The translations under genes were made by a program, and so were the position numbers. A stretch of DNA of 64,000 nucleotides from Lottia gigantea (Eukaryota > Mollusca > Gastropoda > Lottiidae), in NCBI RefSeq assembly GCF_000327385.1, contig NW_008707797.1, forward strand, positions 26,055 to 90,054, written 5' to 3'. The notes under the pieces were generated by a model, which searched no databases, had not been told where the DNA came from, and saw only the letters and a program-made list of their open reading frames with translations. Of the stretch, positions 25,016-35,848 are shown one piece after another. The first letter of the stretch is position 1. The number at the start of each line of letters is the position of its first letter.

Positions 25016-25089
25016 CTGAATTCTAGCCACATCACGTCTTTTCCTTTATAGTTTAATTTGACAGAAAGTTTTAATGGCGTCATCACCAT
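25016..25089 (-). CDS. candidate first coding exon, minus strand
   Basis: ATG followed by G opens 24 codons plus AG (MVMTPLKLSVKLNYKGKDV...) ending at a donor (TTCAG|GTAATT), phase 2. No acceptor is visible upstream, so it would be a first exon. It lies 0.85 kb downstream of the GH3 stop on the same strand. The evidence is only frame, start and donor. Confidence 0.25.
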
Positions 25090-25756
25090 GTCTCGTTAGT
25101 TCAATATAACTTAATGATATTATAATAGACTGACCCCGAAATTACCGACATTTTACAAGAACAAAGACACATTTGGCCTATCAAATCAATATGTTTAGTT
25201 ATGCAGACTCTCTGAAAAGGATTCCAATTTGCAGCAGGTGTTTCAGAGGATGAACACTTCCTTATAACTAGCAAAACCTTTCATAATTAGGCAAATATTG
25301 AACAGGGTACTACGAATTATATCCTTGATTATACAAAGTAGGACATTTAACTCCAGTTGATCTGATTGGAAACAGACCATCTTGTGATCTATCTATCAGG
25401 ACAATAAACGACAAGGTGAAATCTGTTGAGGGTTTATGTCTATTAAACGATATCAATTGATAGATTTATAGATCTTTATTATAAATTACCTGATTTTTAC
25501 GAGACCTCATTATACAGTGACCCTTGTTATAGATCTACATCACGATATCTCATCGTTTTGATGGTTGGTCTGTTTCGTTTGGTTAAAAACTTAAGGGTAA
25601 GGTTGCTCTGATACAATTGTGCTAATTAATAATTTCCCCTAGGAACAGACTATACTGAACACAGCACATTCCCTGGATAACAGCTAGTTTGATAAACACG
25701 AGAGTATCATCATCGAAACGTCGCATTGTTAACTATTGAAATTGTACAAAATATTT

Positions 25757-25762
25757 TTTATT
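25757..25762 (-). terminator. AATAAA poly(A) signal of the GH3 gene
   Basis: A perfect AATAAA on the minus strand, about 182 bp past the stop codon at 25944. Confidence 0.55.
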
Positions 25763-25943
25763 GTTATTTTAAGTAAATAAGGATAGCAAGAAGCAATCCG
25801 AAACCCACAACTTTTAAATGTCAACAAAAACCCGTAGTCTATATTAAGAAGCTTAATGAATATTATGAGAAATGACTGATCTCACAGTTCTTGACAGTTT
25901 AAAGCTTGCCACAAAACAACTCTTATCTGATACATCCACCAAA

Positions 25944-28158
25944 TTAATAATATCCCAGATTTTTATAGCCCAATATTTTAACAGTTCTCGATAACACGTT
26001 GGATCCTACTGATTTTTTCTGATTGGGTTGTTGTCCACCAGCATAAATAGTAACATTACCCTCTTCAACAACCCAGCCCCGATCATCCGTCCAGATAGCC
26101 ATGTTCTCGGGCGAGATGCTGAATTTATAAGTCTTGGTCGCCCCATAATCAATGCTGAATCTTTCAAACGCTACAAGTTGTATTTGCGGTGATGTTTCAC
26201 TCGGGTTGTTCCACGAGAGATAGATTTGAATAACTTCGTCGCCAGGCAGAGTCCCGACATTTTCTACATTCACGACACCATGTAGTTCCTCTCCGGCATG
26301 TACTATGTCAGGAGCTTCAAAATAATCGTAAAAGAACTGCGTATACGTCAGACCGTATCCAAAAGGATAGAGTGGTTCTTCTTTGAAATATCTGTACGTG
26401 CGTCCTTCCATGGAGTAGTTCGTCATTGCGGGAACTTGATCGGCGGAATAATACCACGTGTAGGGCAGACGACCAAACTGTGGAGTGGTTGATGAAGTCA
26501 TAACAGCTCTGAGTGCATTTCCGGCCGCCTGTGCTGGGTAAAATGCAGCTATAATGGCGGAAATTCGATTATTTTCCTCAGCCCATTTGATATTGGTCGG
26601 GTTAGCGTTGAAGGTGATGAGAACTATCTTTGCTGATCCAGAATACTGGACGACATCTTCAAGAAGTTGTTGTTGTTTTCCTGGGAGTTCCAGGTCATAT
26701 CTATCAATGTTCTCTTTCTCCAGATGATTCCCTAATCCGAAACACACGAACACGACATCAGTATTGGCAACGGCGTCTTTAACAGCACTGGAGTTATACT
26801 GACCACAGGCTGGAGTGGAACATCCGGCAGCAAACCGGAAGTCGGCTGCTAGACTGTGGAAAGCGTCACGCGGTGTGGAGATGAAATTGAACCCAGGGGT
26901 AGAATAATAATCACCGGAAATTTTTATTATCAGCAAGTGGACCGACCAGAGCAGCGGCGTTGAATTTTGTGGATCCAAAAGGAAGAACTCCGTCATTTTT
27001 CAAAAGCACGAAAGATTTCATGGCTGCTTCTAAACCCAAAGCTTGATGATTGGCTGATTCGATTACAGACGTGTTGATGAGAGAGAAGGGGTTCATTTCT
27101 GGGGGGTCGAATTCACCCAGCCTCATTCTAGTGTAGAACATTGGCTTCACCCTTTCTCGGACCAAGTCCTCGGTTAATTTCCCCTGATTGATCGCATCAG
27201 TGATGGATTTTAACACTGGGTTTTTGATATAATCTGCTACTATCTCTAGATTGACTCCTGCGTCTACGGCTGCGACTGCGGCGTCAATACTGTTATTAAG
27301 ATAATGATGCGTGGCGATGATGTTTTCTGCTGCGTTTTGATCTGTGATGACATAACCACTGAACCCCCACTCGTTCCTCAGAATATCAGTCAGTAACTTT
27401 TTGTTAGCACAAGTCGGAACGCCGTTAATGCTGTTATAGCTACACATAATGGAGTCGGACCCGCCCTTGATGCAGTATCTGAACGCTGGTAGGAAAGTTG
27501 TTCTCCAATCTCTTTCACTAACCACTGCATTGAATGAAAATCGGGACTCTGGGATGTTTTCCGGTCCGCCATGTACATCAAACCACATACAAGTAGTGCT
27601 GGTACGGATATATCTCGGATGCTCGCCGTGTTGACCTCGGATGTTCTCTTGGCCCAACTGACCAGACAGAAAGGGGTCCTCACCGTAGGTCTCCTGGCTG
27701 CGTCCCCACCGAGGATCTCGCATTAAACTGCTGATGGGATTTAAACAGCTGATTCCAGTATGATCCAAATAATACCCTTTCTCAGCGTACATTTTATTGA
27801 TAGCGCGAACTTCTATAGACGTAGCCGCAGCGGCCTTCCGTACCATCTCCCTGCTGAAAGATGCTCCGAAACCGATGTCTTGCATGAAGGATGTTCCGTT
27901 CTGTTCATTCATACCATGTTGACACTCTGTATCCCACTGGAAAGGTCCGATACCCAGACGTTTTATGGGCGGGGCAGGGCCGTTATGAGGTCCCCCGCCT
28001 CCTTTATACATCTGTTGAACGATCTCGTCCAGCGTGATCCTTGAAATCAAATCATCTACTCGAGCCTCCCATGGTAACGATGTATTCCTGAATGGGTAGT
28101 CTTGAAGCGTCAGTTGAACAGCGAAACTGAGGAAAACCAACGTTAATTTCGTCAACAT
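25944..28158 (-). CDS. GH3 beta-xylosidase-like secreted glycosidase, intronless, with one frame change
   Basis: Members of glycoside hydrolase family 3 remove terminal xylose or related sugars. The ATG at 28158 starts a signal peptide (MLTKLTLVFLSFAVQLTLQ) and the first frame runs 415 codons to 26911. It holds the family boxes RDPRWGRSQETYGEDP (residues 147-162), FDVHGGPENIPESRFSF (193-209), MCSYNSINGVPTCAN (238-252) and YVITDQ with the expected nucleophile Asp273. The second frame continues from about 26930 to 25944. It carries SGDYYSTPG, an E-x-E...DR box likely to supply the acid/base, YSMEGRTYRYF and a C-terminal fibronectin III-like domain, giving about 737 residues, normal for the family. 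The join needs a single-base shift beside an AAAAA/TTT run near 26918-26925, either an assembly error or a real lesion. The conserved Lys-His before Phe193 is Met191-Trp192. The family call is secure; activity is doubtful. Confidence 0.93.
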
Positions 28159-28280
28159 TTTGAATGGACTGTACTGCTTGTCAGTTGCTTCCTGATTTTT
28201 TTGTATTAACGGTTAAAATCCATGTATTAGTTTAATTTCACAATCTATAAAGTTATGAGGGGAACAGAATAAAGATATAG

Positions 28281-28287
28281 TTTTATA
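28281..28287 (-). promoter_or_regulatory. TATA box of the GH3 gene
   Basis: CCTATAAAAC on the minus strand, about 125 bp upstream of the start codon. This leaves room for a 90-100 base untranslated leader without an intron. Confidence 0.5.
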
Positions 28288-28288
28288 G

Positions 28289-30960
28289 GTCATGTGACAT
28301 GGCATCTAGTAAGATTAACAATGATCTTATCTTAGATTGGAATCTCGAGGTTTGTGGAGCAAAATGGTCAAAAATATGTGTCAAAACTTACTGCACTTAG
28401 ACGTCGCTTTTAATTCTATTTATAAAAAACTTTAGGTTACGAAGCTTGGGAAATTAAAAGTTGTAAATGATACTGTCCTTTCACTATGAAGGTAACAGCT
28501 TTTAAAGATGATATGTGGTTGACACGCGGATACTGTTACGTACCGCTGCCCGAAATCATTTGATTCAAGTTGGAATGATCTACAAATCCAGAACTGTCAC
28601 GATAAAGTTTACCTCAACACAACCAAACAGTCTGGAGATAGGCGTAAGAACCCTACTATAAACCATACAAAGACAGGGAAATATTCCAACCCACCATCTT
28701 GTGACCTATCTAGGAATTTCAGTGTATCGAATTAGGCTCTGATAAATTACGTGTGTAGGCTGAAAGTTGTGTTGGTGCCAGAACTGTGCACATGTTAACA
28801 TTAGAAAGTGCCAATTTCTAGTGTTATATGACACTGTTGTATTTGGTATTTCCCGGTGTTACTAGTTGTTACTTCTTGTTAGAGAACCACTTTACTGTAT
28901 AGATATTAATCGTAATAGGTGATCATCGATTACTGAATATACAGAACCACTGTGTTCCAGTGGGTTACAAAGTGACTATGCATACTATATAGTATGATGT
29001 AAGTAAAATGTTTTCAGGGTGAGGCAACCATGGAATAACAGAATAACCACTGATTTACAGAGCGTCTAAGTCACATAATGTATTTGTACGATTTTTACTA
29101 TTGAGGTAAATTCATTTGACGACAGAAATCGTTGTAAATAATCCTTGATTGGCAGAAATACAGAAATACAGAACTTTGAAATACAGAAATACAGAACTGA
29201 GAAATACAGAAATACAGGGTTTAAATGCGAGTTGTCAAGTGATGTAAATCGAAAATCACAGAGTTTGAGAACGATAAGAGCTTTAAAAGTTGGTCGCTGT
29301 GACAGAAGTATATTGGTCATCATGCACCGGGTCGACTTTCAGCCTTGAGGAGGCTTTGAAACTGACGATAACAATACAACTCTTCCCGACTGAGTAATGC
29401 CAATGTCACATGGGATAAGTTAATATCAGTTAGCTCCTCTAGAATATGCGAAGATTAAAATTATCCGAGGTCATGAGGGAATCCAGAGTTCATGACCACA
29501 TTAAAGTTTCATGTCCGCTGTTAGAATTCTACAGTCTACACGATGTATCGGGATTGTTTCAGTGAGATCGATAGGAGATAGAATTACAGATTATTGATGA
29601 GTTCGTTTCAAGTCGCAGATGTTGTGTTCACCATACAAGTATCCATTAAGCCAGGAATAATCACGCATTCGATGCATCTTCTCTGAACGAAAAGAGAAAG
29701 AAATTGACTTGGATTGTACCACGAGTGTTCTTCAGTCCGTGGATATAAAACGTCCTGAATACGTAGTGTACTAATATGGAACCGTAATAACTGGAGACTC
29801 GAATACGTTTAATTTCATCGATTTCTTCAACTGTATGTCTGATATTATGTGATAGCTTTTCTTCTCTACTTTTACTATCGAGTTAGTGTCAGTCAGCTAA
29901 CAGAATAATGTAATCTATGGTTTAAAGAGGATTTGTGGAAAACGGGGGATAAACTCAATTAGTTAACTCAGATTCCAACTGTTATCTTATTTCAATGGTT
30001 TTACTTCGTTCTCTTGTACTTGTGTATGTTTTTGGATTATGCGTTTAAAGAGTGGTTTGGTTCGACTTATCGGTTGGTTTTAAATAATATACTCTATAAG
30101 CATGTTGAAAATTTTGGCCATTGATGTCGGATTAACTTATCGGTTTGTTTTAAAGTCAAAGTAAAATAACGAAAGCCAATTGTCAATTTTTGAAAGTATA
30201 TTGCTGTGACAGTGAAACGTCTTGTCTTATCGGTTTGTTTTGAAAATTCATTGTGTAATTATGTGTATATGAATGAGACTCTATTGAAGAAATCTATTAT
30301 TTGAAATACTTCATACTTAGACAAGTCCTGACAAATATACTGTGAAAAGTCTAGTGGATTATTCAATCAGTTTATTTTTAGACTTGGGTAGAAATCATTT
30401 AATGAAAATTTCCTTAGTTGATGACAGACAATAAATTATATATAAAGTTTGAATCTATACGTTGAACATATCAAAAAAGAAAAAATCTTCTTAAAACTGT
30501 ATCTAGGAAAGTTCAATCGATTTATCACTTTGTTTAAAAATAAAATACCTGTAAAAAATACGTGGTTGTAACTGTAGTGACAGAGATATGACAGCCGTTG
30601 TTTTACAGTTATAATAGTTTAATAGGTTTATATCTATATATATATATACAGGTAGTTGATGACGTATTCAGGTGTGATATACCACCTGTAGATATAGGCC
30701 TATATTGACTGTATTCCCCGGGATATATCTTACTCTCTCGTCATATATAGTCAATAAGTGACGGATTATGTGATACCATTGGATTATTATCGGGATCTTG
30801 TCGTTTGGATATTCTGACAAGGATCTTGTCGTTTGGATATTTTGACTCACGAAAGGATCCTGTTCTTGTGGATATTGACTCACGAAGAATATCCTGGATA
30901 TCAGTTCTATTATTATATATTAAAAGTGTCTACATGTTCTAGTGTACTATAGTGACCACG
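28289..30960. other. no gene seen; upstream flank of two divergent units
   Basis: This lies between the GH3 promoter (leftward) and the exon at 30961 (rightward). It contains a small AAATACAGA array at 29155-29215 and three TTATCGGTTTGTTTT-like boxes at about 30068, 30135 and 30225. Confidence 0.5.
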
Positions 30961-31070
30961 ATGGGTGACAATACGCTCCTCACCCCCGAGGAAAACAAGG
31001 ACAAGTCCCCGTCCCGGAAGTCGGTCAGGATTAGCGAATCAGCACATATTATTGAAGAAACTAAAATAAG
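30961..31070 (+). CDS. candidate alternative first exon 1 of a large plus-strand gene
   Basis: ATG after ACCACG opens 36 codons plus AG. The peptide begins MGDNTLLTPEENKDKSPSRK and continues SVRISESAHIIEETKI. It ends at a donor AAG|GTAGAG in phase 2. The exon is clearly richer in G+C than its surroundings and strongly hydrophilic, as expected of a disordered N-terminal tail. The split codon begins AG (Arg or Ser), as in the exons at 39344, 43054 and 61264. The shared downstream exon must lie to the right, probably outside the window. No family was recognised. Confidence 0.6.
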
Positions 31071-32334
31071 GTAGAGCAATATTTTTATGACCTTATTGAA
31101 CCCATGTTTTACCGGAAGTTGGAACATGTCATTTTTACAATCAATCAAATGATGCGATATTTTTAAAGTTGGATGTTTTTTTTTAATATTTACATACATC
31201 ACAATAATTAAAACATACATGTTAACCCAAATAAATAGAAACTAATATTTTACAAAGATAACATTTGAGGTTTACAAGGATCCTTTTAGATCTCGTCATT
31301 AGTCAAACCTCTTCGCATTGATCACGACCAAGTTTCACGGGGATCCTGTCTACCATCTGATCATTGGACCTACACAGAAGGTGTCAAGCGAGAGTGATGC
31401 TACCTATATTAGTCTTGACATTCTATCCAATCTTTTTTTTTGGTCTCTTCAATTAATACACAAAATTCACCCCAAAAGGTTCGAAAAATAAAGTTAAAAC
31501 TCGATAAGAATCGAGTATATAGTCGTCTAGATTTTTATTTTTAGAAATAGAATCCAACCTCTAGTTTAATTTTACCCACAACTGTTTTTATTACTATTTT
31601 CTGATATTTTATATATTTATAAAGTTTTCTCACTGACTTGCAACTAAAACTATCAAAAATATATCTTTTTATGAATAATGACAAATTTATAACTTCTGTA
31701 AATAATCTGTAAGATGTTCTTGTCTTATCTTTATCTGTCACTATCTTTATTTTAACAATCTTACATCATATATTACAGTGCGTGTTTTATTATAGGTATA
31801 TCATATCTTTACATGTAGTTTGAATAAATGAATGAATGAATGAATGAATCGTACATATGAAGGGATGCAAGGGTGAATGGAAGAAACGGACGAACGAATA
31901 AATGGATGAAATGAACATATGACTGACTGACTGACTGAATAAATGAGAGGGGCCTATTTCCTTGTTTTAAAACAATTATCAGAATCAAAGAGCAGCTAGA
32001 TAACTTTAAGTTTTTCATACCTCATATTTAAATTGTTGGTTTCAGGTTGCAAGAATTTAATGGTTTCGTCCATTATTGAGTCGCTTAACGTTTCAAGTCT
32101 TAAAGTGCTATATCAATATCTAACTGAAGACGAAACAATGAGATTTGAAAACTGTTTTACAATATCTGACAACTTAACGATAGCCTTTTATCTTTACTAT
32201 TACAGTATGATATCAGTAATAAAGTATCATTAAAAAACTGGGAAATATTGAAACGTTTATTTTAAAACAAGTATCACTAATAACAATCTCCTCAAAGTGC
32301 TAGTAGAATTCCAGTTGACATCATTATACACTTT

Positions 32335-32522
32335 ACACTGAGAGAGAGAGAGAGAGCAGGTACTTCAGGTATTATCTATTCTCTAATAGAAAACAATTTA
32401 CACTGAGAGAGAGAGAGAGCATGTACTTCAGGTATTATCTATTCTCTAATAGAAAACAATTTACACTGAGAGAGAGAGAGAGCATGTACTTCAGGTATTA
32501 TCTATTCTCTAATAGAAAACAA
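32335..32522. repeat. about 64-bp repeat with (GA)n, three copies
   Basis: Three units of ACACTGAGAGAGAGAGAG followed by GTACTTCAGGTATTATC and CTAATAGAAAACAA. No gene was seen from 31071 to 32695. Confidence 0.93.
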
Positions 32523-32695
32523 ACATGTCAATAATTGATAGGTGTAAAACAACAGTAGCCTACTAATAAAATTCTCTTCCTTGTCTAAAAGCTGATTTGA
32601 AGTTTAGATGATATGATAGTATTATTAAAAGGTGTCAATATTTTATAGTCTAAGTAGACTCGTCATTTAACTTTAATTGTAATGTTTAAAACAAC

Positions 32696-32997
32696 CACTG
32701 TTACATCGTTCAGTCTCAGTTCATCCAGACATCTAACCAGTAGACAATAGTTTATAAACTGTTACATCGTTCAGTCTCAGTTCATCCAGACATCTAACCA
32801 GTAGACAATAGTTTATAAACTGTTACATCGTTCAGTCTCAGTTCATCCAGACATCTAACCAGTAGACAATAGTTTATAAACTGTTACATCGTTCAGTCTC
32901 AGTTCATCCAGACATCTAACCAGTAGACAATAGTTTATAAACTGTTACATCGTTCAGTCTCAGTCCATCCAGACATCTAACCAGTATACAATAGTTT
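32696..32997. repeat. 61-bp minisatellite
   Basis: Five nearly perfect units containing GTTACATCGTTCAGTCTCAG and CCAGTAGACAATAG. Confidence 0.95.
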
Positions 32998-33069
32998 GTA
33001 TAATTAGTCCTATATCAATTGATGAATATATAATTATAATATATATTGATTTTCTCTACTTCATATAAA

Positions 33070-33366
33070 TAGATAACTTTTATAGTGACATTATATAACG
33101 TCTGCTGTCTTGTGTCAAATAGCTATCTTACATAGTGACATTATATAACGTCTGCTGTCTTGTGTCAAATAGCTATCTTACATAGTGACATTATATAACG
33201 TCTGCTGTCTTGTGTCAAATAGCTATCTTACATAGTGACATTACATAACGTCTGCTGTCTTGTGTCAAATAGCTATCTTCCATAGTGACATTACATAACG
33301 TCTGCTGTCTTGTGTCAAATAGATAACTTCCATAGTGACATTATATAACGTCTGCTGTCTTGTGTC
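33070..33366. repeat. 50-bp minisatellite
   Basis: Six units containing CATAGTGACATTATATAACG and CTGCTGTCTTGTGTCA, with ATATA/ACATA variants. Confidence 0.95.
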
Positions 33367-33674
33367 ACCTCGCAACACTTTTTTGAATTATATTATACCT
33401 GAATATACGTTTAGTAGATTTAGTAGATACCAGAAACTTGAAGCTACCTGAATTTTCAGTGATAATTAGCAAGGTTCGACCCAGTCTTGTATCTCTTTAC
33501 AATGCCTTAGTTCTTTAGATTATTTTAAGCTAACAGAGTCGGTCCGTCGTTAAGTGTATTCTTCTGTGATAGGAATTGAAACGTCAATGGTTTTCTAGAC
33601 TTTGGAATTCATTGTGTTTCTTGAGAAATTTGTTCTACAACAAGAGAACCTGGAGACATGAAAACCACTTTAAG

Positions 33675-33740
33675 AGTATCTGAAACGACCCCAGGGTTAA
33701 TGAGTGAGAGCCCAACTCACTAAGCTACCCTGGTTCTCCC
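33675..33740 (-). mobile_element. degenerate tRNA-like SINE head
   Basis: The minus strand reads GGGTAGCTTAGTGAGTTGGG, an excellent A-box match. GGTCGTTTCAGATAC, a weak B box, follows about 30 bases later. There is no acceptor stem, so it is a SINE or tRNA relic rather than a tRNA gene. Confidence 0.5.
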
Positions 33741-33911
33741 TCTTGACATCTTGAGACATGAAACACATTCAGTTAGTAAATGAACAGAATAATCATTTAA
33801 CAAGAATTCCACCACCATGATAAATTCCAGAATTGTTATCGATTTAACCCTGACATTTATTCCAGGATCTAGGCCAGTTAAATTCATCAATATTCCAATC
33901 TTTACAAAGCT

Positions 33912-34144
33912 ACACTGAACACACGATTCCATTGCAGCGAATCGACATGAACTGAACACACGATTCCATTGCAGCGAATCGACATGAACTGAACACACGA
34001 TTCCATTGCAGCGAATCGACATGAACTGAACACACGATTCCATTGCAGCGAATCGACATGAACTGAACACACGATTCCATTGCAGCGAATCGACATGAAC
34101 TGAACACACGATTCCATTGCAGCGAATCGACATGAACTGAACAC
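33912..34144. repeat. 37-bp minisatellite
   Basis: Six near-identical 37-bp units with GAACACACGATTCCATTGCA and GCGAATCGACAT. All minus frames stay open as an artefact. Confidence 0.96.
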
Positions 34145-34989
34145 ATTATGCCAAAGCACGGAGACTATTTGTTAATGATCTAGATGTAGAAGCGATTTTG
34201 TCGTCTTGATAGATTTAGCTTGCAAGCTTTCTATTTCAATAATTCAAATATATACGTTTGTCCTGACATGTACCGATATCGACATTGTTGACATATGTAA
34301 ATACAATAAACATGGTGACATGACAGTAAGATGTCAACTCGTGTCATTTATATATATTTTATAATAATAAATCTAACTTGATTTCTATTATTTTGTCTCA
34401 CTAAGTAATGAATAGATCTATCCGTGGAATATAAAGATATTTCTTAGTAGAGAGTCTTGTCTACCAGTAGAGTCTTAAGTCTCTTGGTGTATAATGAATA
34501 TACCAAATAACAATATCGTCAAGTCTCAAAAAGAATGAGCATGATCTGCTGGCTAACGACAACCCACTACTTGTAATAGTGGAGCTCAAATAAAGGCTTT
34601 GGTCTTGGTCTCAAGAGCTGAAAGCTAATAAGTTTGAAGAATGACCAAGGTGATAATATCCTATATCTAAGAGAGTGAAATAGTTTTACGATGATATCCT
34701 ATTGAACAGTGTCAAATACATACTTTATTATTAATAATATATATCATTCAAAGTGATAATCTATAATCCCATCTTTATAATATAATATGTCCAAAGATAA
34801 TCCCAAGATTATCGCCTGCTAATCCTTTATTATTAAATATTAATCTCTTTATTCCATCATATTGGCCCGATACTTGACACTAGGCCTACAGTGGCAGGTG
34901 TATCTAGTGCACAGGTCTTGCCAACTCTTCTGGAACGCCTAGTACCGCTCCGAGACTGGTTTTGTCAACTCGACACATTTCAGAGAGTT

Positions 34990-35060
34990 AACATGTATTA
35001 CAGTATTGTTTATTGGGTATTTAGGTGTGTCAACTTTCGAGAGTCCACATAGCTAATATG
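34990..35060 (-). mobile_element. dispersed copy of the 64-bp unit
   Basis: On the minus strand it reads ATTAGCTATGTGGACTCTC, then AGTTGACA and ACCTAAATACC, matching the tandem unit at 1-198 over most of its length. This suggests a small interspersed element that has been tandemly amplified at the left end. Confidence 0.7.
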
Positions 35061-35419
35061 TTTATTATATTGTAGTTATAATCATTGTTTGAAGTTAGTG
35101 TTTGGATCAGAGCATATCACCGAACAACTATTCTACTAAGATATTAGAATTAAATCATGCAAGCAGGTTCTCGCTGTGCTCATCAGCTGGAAGTACAAAA
35201 AAGTCGCATCTCCTTCCGTGTCCCTGATTGCATACTGCATGCCATAGTCATCTCAGTAACTTAACGGAAATGTTACAACCTTATATTCCTAGAATGCACA
35301 GGTCGATAGAACAAATTGTTATTCATACCAACAAGATGTCGAGGTGTCATTAACTACAATCAGATATCTATAATAATAATATATAAATATTCAAATTAAT
35401 ATCATTGTTGTTGTTATTT

Positions 35420-35848
35420 ATTTCCTAGATAATTCAGTTGTTATCTGACACTATCTGACAATAATATATTTCAGTTGTTATTTGATACTATCTGACAATA
35501 ATATATTTCAGTTGTTATCTGATACTATCTGACAATAATATAATTCAGCTGTTATCTGATACTATCTGACAATAATATAATTCAGTTGTAATCTGATACT
35601 ATCTGACAATAATATAATTCAGTTGTTATCTGATACTATCTGACAATAATATAATTCAGTATAATAAAACTGTTATCTGATACGATCTGACAATAATATA
35701 ATTCAGTATAATAAAACTGTTATCTGATACTATCTGACAATAATATAATTCAGTTGTTATCTGATACTATCTGACAATAATATAATTCAGTTGTTATCTG
35801 ATACTATCTGACAATAATATTATTCAGTATAATAAACTGTTATCTGAC
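35420..35848. repeat. 37-bp minisatellite
   Basis: About eleven units of ATCTGATACTATCTGACAAT with TAATATAATTCAG. Some units carry an extra AGTATAATAAAACTG segment. Confidence 0.95.

Noticed and set aside
26298-28044. Plus-strand frames and short minus frames inside 26298-28044
   Set aside because: Shadows of the GH3 gene in other frames.
33720-34159. Cys/Val/Met-rich minus-strand frames up to 137 codons
   Set aside because: Produced by the 37-bp array at 33912-34144; no start context or splice signals.
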